NCBI GenBank assembly: GCA_050874665.1
Contig: JBNMLC010000008.1
Location: 1 to 64,000, forward strand
Reading direction: 5' to 3'
From: RUG11237 sp050874665
GTDB taxonomy: Bacteria > Bacillota > Clostridia > Lachnospirales > Lachnospiraceae
Length of the DNA: 64,000 bases
The notes under the pieces were generated by a model that saw only the letters and a program-made list of their open reading frames with translations, was not told the DNA's origin and searched no databases. The first letter of the stretch is position 1. Each line of letters begins with the position of its first letter. Positions 25,019 through 34,111 of the stretch are shown here, piece by piece. Both the position numbers and the translations under genes were made by a program.

Positions 25019-26740
25019 ATGAAAAAAACAAATAAATTTAACAGTTTTAACCCCAGCGAATTTGCCCAAAGAATTTTAATTCTTGTCATGCTTGCATGGT
25101 TTTTCATTTTTCTCATTGTTCCAATCATCACTATATTTGGTCAGGTATTTACAGATAATATCGGAAACTGGGTTGGATTAGAGAACTTTAAAACGTATTT
25201 TGAAAGTAAAACATTATCGATAGCTATTGTTCATTCCATTTCGGTGTCTTTGATTACTGCGTTTACCAGCACAACATTGGGACTATTATTTGCGTATGGA
25301 ATTACGAGAACTAATATGAAGTGGAAGGGCTGTTATCGCTATGTGGCTATGCTTCCCTTGTTTTTACCTACGATGGTTCATGGAATGTCCCTGATTTATA
25401 TTTTTGGAAAAATGGGATTCGTAACAAAATACGGAATTGATATTGGATTATATGGAAAAACAGGTATTACTCTGGCGGAGATATTTTATACTTTTCCACA
25501 AGCATTTTTGGTGTTGGTTGTGGCATTGCAAAGTGCAGATAACCGTCTGTATGAAGCAGCTTCTGTATTGGGTTCAAATCCGGTAAAGACATTTTTCAGA
25601 ATTACATTGCCAAATATAAAATATGGTCTGGTGAATGCGTTTATTGTATGTTTTACTTTAAGCTTTACGGACTTTGGTGCACCACAGGTGGTTGGCGGAA
25701 GTTATAATGTACTGGCCACAGACATCTATAAGCAGGTAGTAGGACAGCAGAATATGTCTATGGGAGCAGTGGTTGGTGTAATTCTTACCATTCCGGCGTT
25801 TATAGCTTTTATAATTGATTATATTATGAGAAAGAAAAGTGCATCTGATGAATTATCTTCTAAGGCGGTTGCATTTGTGCCAGAAGAATCAAAGTCCAGA
25901 GATGTGGTATATCAGATTTATTGTACGGTGATTGTGGCAATTAATGTGCTGCTTGTTGCAGCAATATTGATTTCTGCGATTGTGAACCGTTGGCCAAATG
26001 ATATGACATTGACCTTAAAGCATTTTGACTTTGAAACGAAACTGGTAGGAAGTGGTATGGTTTCCTTTGTAAATAGTTTTAAGCTCTCGATTGGAGCCGC
26101 CATTGTGGGTACCATGATTGTCTTTAGTACGGCATACTTAATTGAAAGGGCAAAGCCAATGGCAAAGATAAGAAGCTTTTGCAGATTTCTTGCCATGATT
26201 CCGATGGCACTGCCGGGACTGGTGCTTGGACTTTCCTATATTATGTTTTTTAATAAGCAGTGGATTGACATACCGTTGCTTGGGATTTCAGTATCGAATC
26301 CTTTTACCGGTTTATATGGTACCGTGGCAATTATGATACTTTGCAATGTAATTCATATGTATTCTGTTACATTTGTAACGGCGACCACAGCGGTAAAGAC
26401 ATTAGACAGAGAATATGAAAATGTGGCGGATTCTATGTCGGTGCCGTTCTGGGTAGTCTTTTTTAAGGTTTCACTTCCCATGTCTATGGCGGCGGTACTT
26501 GAAATATTTATGTATTATTTTGTCAATTCTATGGTAACAGTATCAGCTATTGTGTTCTTATATAATACGACAAATAAACCGGCAGCAATAGCTATTTTAA
26601 ATATGGATGACAATGGTGACTATGCAGCGGCAGCGGCTATGTCAGTATTAATTCTTTTGATTAACATTATCGCAAGGCTTATTTATGAACTTGTGAATAG
26701 TAAGCTTACAAAAAAGGTTGACCATTGGAAGAAAGGATGA
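25019..26740 (+). CDS. AEP-type ABC transporter, fused permease
   Basis: This 573-residue permease has about twelve membrane segments and two binding-protein-dependent transport domains in tandem (about 70-270 and 350-560). Each carries an EAA-like loop, for example YEAASVLGSNPVKTFFRITLPN and YENVADSMSVPFWVVFFKVSLPM, which are described here by position only in the joined form. Such fused permeases are typical of AEP and iron importers. GCAGGAGG precedes the ATG. Confidence 0.9.
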   Translation: MKKTNKFNSFNPSEFAQRILILVMLAWFFIFLIVPIITIFGQVFTDNIGNWVGLENFKTYFESKTLSIAIVHSISVSLITAFTSTTLGLLFAYGITRTNMKWKGCYRYVAMLPLFLPTMVHGMSLIYIFGKMGFVTKYGIDIGLYGKTGITLAEIFYTFPQAFLVLVVALQSADNRLYEAASVLGSNPVKTFFRITLPNIKYGLVNAFIVCFTLSFTDFGAPQVVGGSYNVLATDIYKQVVGQQNMSMGAVVGVILTIPAFIAFIIDYIMRKKSASDELSSKAVAFVPEESKSRDVVYQIYCTVIVAINVLLVAAILISAIVNRWPNDMTLTLKHFDFETKLVGSGMVSFVNSFKLSIGAAIVGTMIVFSTAYLIERAKPMAKIRSFCRFLAMIPMALPGLVLGLSYIMFFNKQWIDIPLLGISVSNPFTGLYGTVAIMILCNVIHMYSVTFVTATTAVKTLDREYENVADSMSVPFWVVFFKVSLPMSMAAVLEIFMYYFVNSMVTVSAIVFLYNTTNKPAAIAILNMDDNGDYAAAAAMSVLILLINIIARLIYELVNSKLTKKVDHWKKG

Positions 26741-26746
26741 GTGATT

Positions 26747-27841
26747 ATGATGAAAAGGTTCATATCAATTTTATTAAGTGCGGCACTTATGGCATGTTGT
26801 CTTACCGGCTGTGAAGTAAAGAAAACAAATTCTGTTCATAGTACAGAAACGGCAAAAACATCAGAGGCGGAAGGAGAAAGCGCGGAATCAGGAACATTGA
26901 CTGTGTATACAGCACTAGAAGATGATATCATTGAAGAATATCTGGCACCCTTTAGGGAACAGTATCCGAATATTGAGTTGAATGTGATTAGAGATTCTAC
27001 AGGTACGATTATTGCAAAAATAATTGCAGAAAAGGATAATCCGGTTGCAGATGTGGTCTGGGGAACTTCAGCCAGTGTATTACTGCAGTTACAGAAATAT
27101 GATTTGATTCAAGGTTACACCCCAGAGGGTGCGGAGCGTATTTTGGAACAGTTTAAGGATTCCTCTGACCCTATGCTTTGGACAGGAATTGAAGCGTATG
27201 AAACAGCGTTTCTTGTAAATACAGATGAATGTGAAAGACTTGGTATTCCAGTGCCGACTTCTATGGAGGATTTGCTTCAACCATGCTATAAAGGCTTGAT
27301 TGTAATGCCTGACCCGACTTCTTCCGGAACGGGGCTTTTAACAGTAAACGGTGTTTTGCAGATGATGGGAGAAGAAGAGGGCTGGAATTATTTAGAAAAA
27401 TTAAATGAAAATATATTATCCTATACCACCTCCGGTTCCAAACCTGCAAAAATGGCTGCATCTGGGGAATGTGTCATCGGAATTTCTATGGGATATCGAT
27501 GTGCACAGCTATATCAGGAAGGAAATCCGGTAGAGGTTGTATTTCCCAATGAAGGCAAAGGCGCATCCGGCTGGGATATAGAAGCCAATTGTTTGATTAA
27601 TAAACAGGAAATCAACCCGTGTGCGTATACATTTTTGGACTGGGCTATTTCAGACGCTGCGATGGAAAAATATGCAGCAGAGTATCCGATTACCGGTATT
27701 GGTGTGATTGGAGAAGTACCGGAAGGTTATAGCCAGACACCGTTAGAAAATTTGTGTGACCTTGATTTAGCAAAGGCTGCAGAGGATAGAGATGCAAACC
27801 TTGCAAAATTTGAAGAATTTTTGGCTGAAAAAACACAGTAA
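26747..27841 (+). CDS. AEP-type ABC transporter, substrate-binding lipoprotein
   Basis: This about 364-residue extracytoplasmic binding protein has a signal peptide and lipobox (MACCLTGCEV, lipidated Cys near residue 21). It has the type II periplasmic-binding fold of the Fe3+/AEP/thiamine family: GTLTVYTALEDDIIEEYLAPF, DVVWGTSASVLLQL, GLIVMPDPTSSGTG. ATG 26747 (AAAGGA nine bases upstream) is likely, with GTG 26741 and ATG 26750 as alternatives. It ends the phnW operon. Confidence 0.88.
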   Translation: MMKRFISILLSAALMACCLTGCEVKKTNSVHSTETAKTSEAEGESAESGTLTVYTALEDDIIEEYLAPFREQYPNIELNVIRDSTGTIIAKIIAEKDNPVADVVWGTSASVLLQLQKYDLIQGYTPEGAERILEQFKDSSDPMLWTGIEAYETAFLVNTDECERLGIPVPTSMEDLLQPCYKGLIVMPDPTSSGTGLLTVNGVLQMMGEEEGWNYLEKLNENILSYTTSGSKPAKMAASGECVIGISMGYRCAQLYQEGNPVEVVFPNEGKGASGWDIEANCLINKQEINPCAYTFLDWAISDAAMEKYAAEYPITGIGVIGEVPEGYSQTPLENLCDLDLAKAAEDRDANLAKFEEFLAEKTQ

Positions 27842-27921
27842 CAAATATTACCAGCATAGAAAAATAATCTCCGCAAATACTATTTACAAGATAAGCGGCG
27901 GAACATCTTACCTGTATAGAA

Positions 27922-27948
27922 CAGATAAGGTATTCCAAACCTTATCTG
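27922..27948 (+). other. Hairpin between the binding-protein gene and the spore protein gene
   Basis: CAGATAAGG (27922-27930) and CCTTATCTG (27940-27948) form a perfect 9-bp stem with a 9-base loop, without a T-run. It could be the 3' end structure of the phn transcript or part of the spore gene leader. Confidence 0.5.
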
Positions 27949-27995
27949 CGAACACTATAAATATAGAAGAAAAATGTATTACGGAGGTAAACAAA

Positions 27996-28211
27996 ATGAG
28001 CAGCAGCAACAACAGTGGTTCTAACAGAATGGAAGTACCAGAAGCAAAGGCAGCAATGGACAGATTCAAAACAGAAGTAGCTTCTGAACTTGGAGTACCT
28101 TTAAAAGAAGGTTACAACGGTGATTTGACATCAGCTCAGGCAGGTTCTATCGGTGGCGAAATGGTCAAAAAAATGATCAGAGCCCAGGAAGAACAGATGA
28201 TGAGTAAATAA
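27996..28211 (+). CDS. Alpha/beta-type small acid-soluble spore protein
   Basis: This 71-residue DNA-binding spore protein contains FKTEVASELGV, where the germination protease cuts between Glu and Val, and the C-terminal DNA-binding helix GDLTSAQAGSIGGEMVKKMI. It coats and protects spore DNA and is degraded at germination. ATG 27996 follows GGAGGTAA. Upstream in-frame codons are not needed. Its presence shows that the organism belongs to a sporulating lineage. Expression is expected from a forespore sigma factor, but I found no convincing promoter. Confidence 0.94.
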   Translation: MSSSNNSGSNRMEVPEAKAAMDRFKTEVASELGVPLKEGYNGDLTSAQAGSIGGEMVKKMIRAQEEQMMSK

Positions 28212-28223
28212 GAAGTATTTTGA

Positions 28224-28262
28224 GAGGCTGTGCACTAAGTGATTGGTGCACAGCTTCTTTTT
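28224..28262 (+). terminator. Rho-independent terminator after the spore protein gene
   Basis: GAGGCTGTGCAC (28224-28235) pairs with GTGCACAGCTTC (28246-28257) with one wobble pair, followed by TTTTT. Confidence 0.88.
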
Positions 28263-28408
28263 GGTGGAAAGCGTAATGCGAACAGTTGTGATTTCACTGA
28301 ATGATTACATGAAAAAATATTTTCAATGGTAAAAACTATAGTAATTTTATGGAAAATCCGCTATACTAAGGAATAAGTATCGTCAAAATTACATCGGAGG
28401 TAAGGAAT

Positions 28409-28945
28409 ATGGCAGATTCCATGATAACAAAGCAGGCACTTGCGTTTGCTTTAAAAGAACGAATGGAGGAAAAAACGTTTGAAAAAATAAGCGTGAGTGA
28501 TATTTGCGAAAGTTGTGATATGAACCGCAAAAGCTTTTACTATCACTTTAAGGATAAATATGATTTAGTTAACTGGATTTTTAGGACAGAGTTTGCGGAA
28601 TCAAGTAAAAAGAATTATCCTGATTTTTGGAAGCTGATGGGAAATCTGTGTGATTATCTTTATGTGAACAAAGAATTTTATTTCAAAGCAATGCAGATTA
28701 AGGGGCAGAACTCCTTTGCGGAATATTTTAAAGAATATTTGTATTCTTTCATTTCGGAATATATCGACCCCTTCTTAGAGGGCGAGGAAAGAAGAGCGTT
28801 TTACATATTGTTTTTGACGGATGCTTGTGTTGCTTCGATAGAAAGATGGATTTTGCCGCAGAATGGAATTACCCCGAAAAAATTTTTAGAACTAATGCAG
28901 TCATGTATTGCAGACATGGGACGAAAAATCTTATGGAATATTTAA
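28409..28945 (+). CDS. TetR/AcrR family transcriptional regulator
   Basis: This 178-residue protein has a TetR helix-turn-helix at residues 10-55 (FEKISVSDICESCDMNRKSF, then YYHFKDKYDLVNWIF) and a C-terminal ligand/dimer domain of the type found in DhaS-like regulators. The ATG follows CGGAGG. The target genes are unknown. The neighbouring ATPase gene has its own leader, so local control of it is only a guess. Confidence 0.85.
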   Translation: MADSMITKQALAFALKERMEEKTFEKISVSDICESCDMNRKSFYYHFKDKYDLVNWIFRTEFAESSKKNYPDFWKLMGNLCDYLYVNKEFYFKAMQIKGQNSFAEYFKEYLYSFISEYIDPFLEGEERRAFYILFLTDACVASIERWILPQNGITPKKFLELMQSCIADMGRKILWNI

Positions 28946-29054
28946 ACATGGAACACAAATTGCTTTTTGTCCCAAAAAGCGACAGATTTTCAAAAGTGTC
29001 CCAAAAAGGGATAACGCAAATTTTATGTCCGGTGCATTTGAGAAAAAAATTCAT

Positions 29055-29060
29055 TATAAT
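29055..29060 (+). promoter_or_regulatory. Probable -10 box for the ATPase leader RNA
   Basis: TATAAT at 29055-29060 places the transcription start at about 29067, exactly at the 5' strand of the structured leader. The -35 region (TGCATT, 16-base spacer) is weak. Confidence 0.5.
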
Positions 29061-29065
29061 AAACA

Positions 29066-29190
29066 ATGTTTGAGAGTTCATAGCTGATACAAATTCTTCT
29101 CTGCCTGCCAGGCTAAGAAGAAAATTGCTGTGGCGAGGAGAATTTGTATCAGCTATAAGCGTCTATATAAGCTGAATAGTTACAAAACAT
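29066..29190 (+). ncRNA. Candidate structured leader RNA (copy 1), possible riboswitch of the P-type ATPase
   Basis: A closing stem pairs ATGTTT (29066-29071) with AAACAT (29185-29190). Inside is a long hairpin with arms 29081-29105 and 29132-29155. It is followed directly by CTATAAGCGTC (29153-29163) and, 15 bases later, GTTACAA (29179-29185). The same 11-mer and 7-mer in the same arrangement occur at 31885-31991. The leader ends seven bases before the AAAGGAGAGG ribosome site of the ATPase gene. It does not match the Mn2+ (yybP-ykoY), Mg2+ M-box or NiCo riboswitch patterns as I know them. Confidence 0.6.
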
Positions 29191-29206
29191 TAAAGGAGAG
29201 GAAGAT

Positions 29207-31864
29207 ATGAGTAAAAAGTTTAATGGCTTGACCGACAAAGAGGTCGAAGAAAGCCGGAAGAAGCATGGTTCTAATCAGATTAAAGAAGCAGAACCGGAAA
29301 CTTTCTGGCAACAGTTTTTAGCAGGATTTGAGGATCCGATGATTCGTATTCTGTGCGTAATCGCAGTCATCATGCTTGTAATGTTCTTTTTAGGACAGAG
29401 CGAATGGTATGAACCGGTGGGCACATTGATTGCGGTGTTACTGGTTAACTTTGTTTCAGCAAAAACAGGGGTTGCCAATGATAATGCCTACAAGAAGCTG
29501 AAAGAATCCCAGAAGAAAGATACTGCAAAAGTGATTCGAAATGGCGTGGTAACAGTAATCGAAGTAGACGATTTAGTCGTGGGAGATATTGTGGTAGTCC
29601 AGTCAGGTGATAAGATTTTAGCAGACGGTGTGCTGTTAGATGGAAAGATTGCCGTGGACAATAGTGCTTTAAACGGAGAAGCAGAAGAATGTAAAAAAAT
29701 TCCTGCAGATGAAAGCTTTACGATACCGGACGAAATCACAGGTGATACGTTCGTGGATGACCATAGCCTGTTCAGAGGCGCAACCGTATTAGACGGTGAA
29801 GGGTATATGGTAATCCGCAAGGTCGGCGAAGCGACTATGATGGGTAAGATGGCAAAGGATATGGAAGATAAAGAGCCGGATTCTCCATTGAAAGTAAAAT
29901 TAAATAAACTGGCAAATCAGATTTCCGTATTCGGATATGTTGGTGCTATCGTCATCGCAGTTGCATACTTTATTCATTATGTATTGCAGGCAGGTTCTTT
30001 CGCAGCTTACTTTTCTTCAGGCTGGATTGAAGTGCTCAAGGGTGTTATGAATGCAGTTGCCGTTGCAATTACTATTATTGTATGTGCCGTTCCAGAAGGA
30101 CTTCCATTGGTGATTGCATTGGTGTTAATGCAGAATACAGGAAAGCTTTATAAAGTAAATGTATTGGTAAGAAAATCTATCGGTATTGAAACTGCAGGTT
30201 CTCTAAATATTTTATTTAGTGATAAAACAGGTACCATTACAAAGGGACAATTAGAAGTTGTGGAATTTTTCGATGGGGCAGGAAAGACCATTGATATTAA
30301 AAAGACTTCTAAGTCTAGTGCAATCAAAGGAAATCTTGATTTATGTATTGGAAAGAATACAGGTGCTATGTTTGATAATAAGCACAATGTAATTGGCGGT
30401 AATATGACAGACCAGGCACTCTTAAAATTCTTAGGAGAAGATACCTATAAAGCACTGTCATCTAATGAAGAATGTGTTGTGACAGATTTGCAGGAATTTA
30501 ACAGCGCAAACAAATTCAGTCAGGCATATATAGAGTCCATGAACAGAACTTTTTATAAAGGTGCGCCTGAGAGAATTGTTACAAAGGCAAAAAAATATTT
30601 GGACGAAAGTGGAAATGAAGTAGCTTTAGATGAGGCAGTTTTAAATAAAAAAATTGATGAGCTGGCAAACAGAGCTATGCGTGTACTTGCATTTGGATAT
30701 AGTAACAGCAAGCTTGTAAAAGATGAGATTAATGACGATGTAGTTTTGGTTGGATTAGTAGGTATCCGTGATGATGTAAGACCAGAAGCGAGAGAAGCTA
30801 TTTTAGAAGTTCAAAAAGCCGGAATCCAGGTAGTTATGATTACTGGTGACAGAAAGGAAACAGCGGTAGCTATTGCGAAGGAAGCTGGATTGTTTGGGGC
30901 ACCGGATGATATTGCTATTACATCGGCAGAATTAAATGCCATGAGTGATGAGGAAGTCAAGGCAATTATTAAGAATATCCGTGTGATTTCAAGAGCACTT
31001 CCAACAGATAAGAGCCGTATGGTTAAACTTTGTCAGGAATTGAATTTAGTAGTAGGTATGACTGGTGACGGTGTAAACGATAGTCCGGCATTAAAGAGAG
31101 CAGACGTTGGTTTTGCAATGGGTAGTGGTACCGACGTAGCAAAAGAAGCCGGAAAGCTTGTTATTTTGGATGACAACTTTAACTCTATTCGAAATGCAAT
31201 CTGGTATGGAAGAACATTGTATACAAACATTTTGAAATTCTGTAAAATGCAGCTTGTAATTAATGTTGCTGCAGTTATTGTTTCAGCAATTTGTCCGTTT
31301 ATCGGCATTGAAGCACCACTGAAGGTGACACATCTGTTATGGATTAACTTATGTATGGACAGTCTTGCTTCCATTATGTTTGCGGGTGAACCGGCACTGG
31401 AAAAATATATGCGTCAAAAACCAAGAAAACGTGACGAAAGTATTATCAGTAAATCTATGGCAGTTCAGATTGGAGTTATGGGCGGCTGGTTAACTGCTAT
31501 GAGTATTATGTGGTTTAAACTTCCGGTCTTTAGAACCTTCTTTGATACGGAAGCACAGTTCTATACAGGCTACTTCTGCATGTTTGTTTTTGCGTTTATG
31601 GTAAACGCATTCAATGTTAGAAGTGACAGTGTGAATGTGTTTGAGCATATCAAAGAAAATCCAACCTTTATCAAGGTATGGACTCTGATTATGCTGGTAC
31701 AGGTTGCCTTAGTTTCTATTGGCGGCATCGTGGGAGAAGTCTTTAGCTGTGAGAGATTTGGCTTCAAAGGCTGGGGAATTGTCATTTTAATGGCACTCTC
31801 TATGTATCCAGTTGACGTAGTTAGAAAGCTGATTGTAAAATTAACTGCAAAAAATAAAAATTAA
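29207..31864 (+). CDS. Calcium-transporting P-type ATPase (PMCA type)
   Basis: This 885-residue P2-type cation pump has the order: actuator domain with NGEAEEC replacing the usual TGES region (near 160), about ten membrane segments, CAVPEGLPLVIAL (M4, PEGL ion-site motif, near 300), the phosphorylation motif DKTGTITKG with Asp339, the nucleotide domain, and GMTGDGVNDSPALKRADVG (hinge). It moves Ca2+, or possibly another cation, out of the cell using ATP. It is monocistronic, with a structured RNA candidate on each side. Confidence 0.92.
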   Translation: MSKKFNGLTDKEVEESRKKHGSNQIKEAEPETFWQQFLAGFEDPMIRILCVIAVIMLVMFFLGQSEWYEPVGTLIAVLLVNFVSAKTGVANDNAYKKLKESQKKDTAKVIRNGVVTVIEVDDLVVGDIVVVQSGDKILADGVLLDGKIAVDNSALNGEAEECKKIPADESFTIPDEITGDTFVDDHSLFRGATVLDGEGYMVIRKVGEATMMGKMAKDMEDKEPDSPLKVKLNKLANQISVFGYVGAIVIAVAYFIHYVLQAGSFAAYFSSGWIEVLKGVMNAVAVAITIIVCAVPEGLPLVIALVLMQNTGKLYKVNVLVRKSIGIETAGSLNILFSDKTGTITKGQLEVVEFFDGAGKTIDIKKTSKSSAIKGNLDLCIGKNTGAMFDNKHNVIGGNMTDQALLKFLGEDTYKALSSNEECVVTDLQEFNSANKFSQAYIESMNRTFYKGAPERIVTKAKKYLDESGNEVALDEAVLNKKIDELANRAMRVLAFGYSNSKLVKDEINDDVVLVGLVGIRDDVRPEAREAILEVQKAGIQVVMITGDRKETAVAIAKEAGLFGAPDDIAITSAELNAMSDEEVKAIIKNIRVISRALPTDKSRMVKLCQELNLVVGMTGDGVNDSPALKRADVGFAMGSGTDVAKEAGKLVILDDNFNSIRNAIWYGRTLYTNILKFCKMQLVINVAAVIVSAICPFIGIEAPLKVTHLLWINLCMDSLASIMFAGEPALEKYMRQKPRKRDESIISKSMAVQIGVMGGWLTAMSIMWFKLPVFRTFFDTEAQFYTGYFCMFVFAFMVNAFNVRSDSVNVFEHIKENPTFIKVWTLIMLVQVALVSIGGIVGEVFSCERFGFKGWGIVILMALSMYPVDVVRKLIVKLTAKNKN

Positions 31865-31884
31865 TCACAGTTCACATTTCGTGG

Positions 31885-31991
31885 CTTGTAAGAGGCACTG
31901 ATCGGGGCAGCATCTTTCTGGAATACAATTCAAGAAAGATGCTGCCCCGTCTATAAGCGTCCCTGCCAACCGCTAATGGAACGGTTACAAG
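31885..31991 (+). ncRNA. Candidate structured RNA (copy 2) downstream of the ATPase gene
   Basis: CTTGTAA (31885-31891) pairs with TTACAAG (31985-31991) as a closing stem. Within it is a perfect 16-bp hairpin (31904-31919 with 31933-31948), then CTATAAGCGTC (31951-31961) and GTTACAA (31984-31990). GGCA (31894-31897) may pair with TGCC (31964-31967). The core matches copy 1 although the stems differ in sequence, which is what a conserved RNA structure would show. It ends about 50 bases before a possible tig -10 box, and its target is unclear. Confidence 0.55.
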
Positions 31992-32122
31992 AAAAATAGA
32001 ATTTGTGGCAAAAAAACACTGGAATTTCCCTCTGTTCTATGCTATACTAATGAAATGACTGTAAAAGTGAGTTAAAATATAGTAACATATATAGCTATAG
32101 ATTTAAGGAGGAAATTAAAAAA

Positions 32123-33412
32123 ATGAGTTTACAGGTAGAAAAGCTTGAAAAGAACATGGCAAAATTAACAATTGAAACATCCGCAGATGAACTGGAAAAG
32201 GCAATCGAAAGTGCTTACCAGAAAAATAAAAACAAATTAAGCGTTCCAGGGTTCCGTAAAGGAAAAGTACCTCGTAAAATGGTTGAAAAAATGTATGGAG
32301 CAGGTGTTTTTTATGAAGATGCTGCCAATGAATTGATTCCAACAGCATACGAAAATGCTTTAAAGGAATGTGAAGATTTAGAAATCGTTTCTCAGCCGGA
32401 AATTAATGTAACACAGATTGAAGCTGGAAAGCCATTTATTTTCACAGCTGAAGTTGCACTGAAACCGGAAGTTACTCTGGGTGACTACAAGGGAATTGAA
32501 GTAGAAAAGAGTGACGTGGCTGTATCTGATGAAGAAGTGGAAGCAGAAATCAGCAGAGAAAGAGAAAACAATGCAAGAACTATCACAGTAGAAGACAGAG
32601 CAGTTGCTGATGGTGATATTGTTAACATTGACTTTGAAGGATTTACAGATGGAGAAGCTTTTGAAGGCGGAAAAGGAGAAGGATATGATTTAACTATCGG
32701 TTCTCATTCCTTTATTGATACATTTGAAGAACAGTTAGTTGGAAAGAACATCGGAGATGATGTAGAAGTAAACGTTACTTTCCCGGAAGAATACCATGCA
32801 CCGGACTTAGCCGGAAAACCTGCTTTATTCAAAGTTAAGATTAACGGAATCCAGACAAAGGAATTACCGGAATTAGATGATGACTTTGCACAGGATGTAT
32901 CTGAATTTGATACTATGGATGAATACAAAGCAGATGTTAAGACAAAATTAGAAGAAAAGAAAAAAGCAGAAGCAGAAGGTGCAAAGGAAGACGCAGTCAT
33001 TGCTAAAATCGTTGAAAATGCAACAATGGAAATTCCGGATGCAATGCTTGATACACAGGTTAGACATATGGTAAATGATTTTGCACAGAGATTACAGATG
33101 CAGGGCTTATCATTTGAACAGTATATGCAGTTTACAGGTGCAACACCGGAGCAGTTATTAGAACAGATGCGTCCACAGGCACAGGAAAGAATTGAAAGCC
33201 GTCTTGTATTAGAGGCAGTTGTAGCAGCAGAAAAGATAGAAGCTACAGAAGAAGAATACAAAGAAGAAATCGAAAAGATGGCTTCTATGTATCAGATGGA
33301 AGCTGACAAATTGGCAGAAGCCATTGGAGAAGAGGAAAAGAAAAGCATTATGCAGGATGTAGCTGTTAAAAAAGCAGTAAAATTCGTAGTAGATGCAGCA
33401 GTTGAAAAATAA
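32123..33412 (+). CDS. tig: Trigger factor
   Basis: This 429-residue ribosome-associated chaperone and prolyl isomerase has the ribosome-binding signature KLSVPGFRKGKVPRKMVEK (near residue 35), a middle FKBP-type domain (about 160-245) and a helical C-terminal chaperone domain. It binds nascent chains at the exit tunnel. The ATG follows AAGGAGG. A possible -10 (TATACT, 32043-32048) lies upstream. It heads the tig-clpP-clpX-lon cluster. Confidence 0.96.
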   Translation: MSLQVEKLEKNMAKLTIETSADELEKAIESAYQKNKNKLSVPGFRKGKVPRKMVEKMYGAGVFYEDAANELIPTAYENALKECEDLEIVSQPEINVTQIEAGKPFIFTAEVALKPEVTLGDYKGIEVEKSDVAVSDEEVEAEISRERENNARTITVEDRAVADGDIVNIDFEGFTDGEAFEGGKGEGYDLTIGSHSFIDTFEEQLVGKNIGDDVEVNVTFPEEYHAPDLAGKPALFKVKINGIQTKELPELDDDFAQDVSEFDTMDEYKADVKTKLEEKKKAEAEGAKEDAVIAKIVENATMEIPDAMLDTQVRHMVNDFAQRLQMQGLSFEQYMQFTGATPEQLLEQMRPQAQERIESRLVLEAVVAAEKIEATEEEYKEEIEKMASMYQMEADKLAEAIGEEEKKSIMQDVAVKKAVKFVVDAAVEK

Positions 33413-33447
33413 ATTTCAGCAAAAATAAAAGACAGGAGGAATTACAA

Positions 33448-34029
33448 ATGAGTTTAGTACCTTATGTCATTGAACAGACCAGCAGGGGAGAAAGATCCTA
33501 CGATATCTATTCAAGACTTTTAAAAGACAGAATTATTTTTCTGGGTGAAGAAGTAAATGAAACAACAGCAAGTCTGATTGTTGCACAGTTGTTGTTCCTT
33601 GAATCAGAAGATCCAAATAAAGATATTTTCATGTATATTAATAGTCCGGGTGGTTCTGTTACTGCCGGAAAGGCTATTTATGATACCATGCATTATATCA
33701 AATGTGATGTTTCTACCATATGCATTGGTATGGCAGCAAGCATGGGAGCATTTCTTCTTGCAGGCGGAACAAAAGGAAAGCGTATGGCGCTTCCGAATGC
33801 AGAGATTATGATTCATCAGCCTCTCGGGGGTGCTCAGGGACAGGCAACAGAAATTGAAATCGCTGCAAAACACATTCTCCAGACAAAGGAGAGATTAAAC
33901 AGAATGCTGTCAGAAAATACAGGACAGCCATATGAGGTTATTGCGGCAGATACCGAAAGAGATAACTGGAAAACAGCAGAAGAAGCTTTAGAGTACGGTC
34001 TGATTGATTCAATTGTAACCAGCCGCTAA
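33448..34029 (+). CDS. clpP: ATP-dependent Clp protease proteolytic subunit
   Basis: This 193-residue serine protease forms the tetradecameric chamber used by ClpX. The catalytic Ser98 is in IGMAASMGAFLLAGG, the His is in EIMIHQPLGGAQGQA, and the Asp lies further on (AADTERDNW). The length is normal. A GGAGG site precedes the ATG, 35 bases after tig. Confidence 0.97.
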   Translation: MSLVPYVIEQTSRGERSYDIYSRLLKDRIIFLGEEVNETTASLIVAQLLFLESEDPNKDIFMYINSPGGSVTAGKAIYDTMHYIKCDVSTICIGMAASMGAFLLAGGTKGKRMALPNAEIMIHQPLGGAQGQATEIEIAAKHILQTKERLNRMLSENTGQPYEVIAADTERDNWKTAEEALEYGLIDSIVTSR

Positions 34030-34034
34030 TAAAA

Positions 34035-34062
34035 GAGGCTGCCTCGAGAAAGAGGCAGCCTT
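34035..34062 (+). other. Hairpin between clpP and clpX without a T-tract
   Basis: GAGGCTGCCTC (34035-34045) pairs with GAGGCAGCCTT (34052-34062) around a short loop. TTATGTC follows, which is a poor U-tract. It may stabilise clpP mRNA or act as a weak terminator before clpX. Confidence 0.6.
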
Positions 34063-34111
34063 ATGTCAGTTTTATGCATAAACAAAAAGACAGGCGAAAA
34101 GGAGGTATAAA

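Noticed and set aside
27842..27995. CATCTTA at 27904-27910 considered as a SigG -10 box for the spore protein gene
   Set aside because: No matching -35 was found at the right distance.
29066..29190. ATPase leader considered as a yybP-ykoY, M-box or fluoride riboswitch
   Set aside because: The conserved core bases of those classes, as I know them, are not present. The class is left unassigned.
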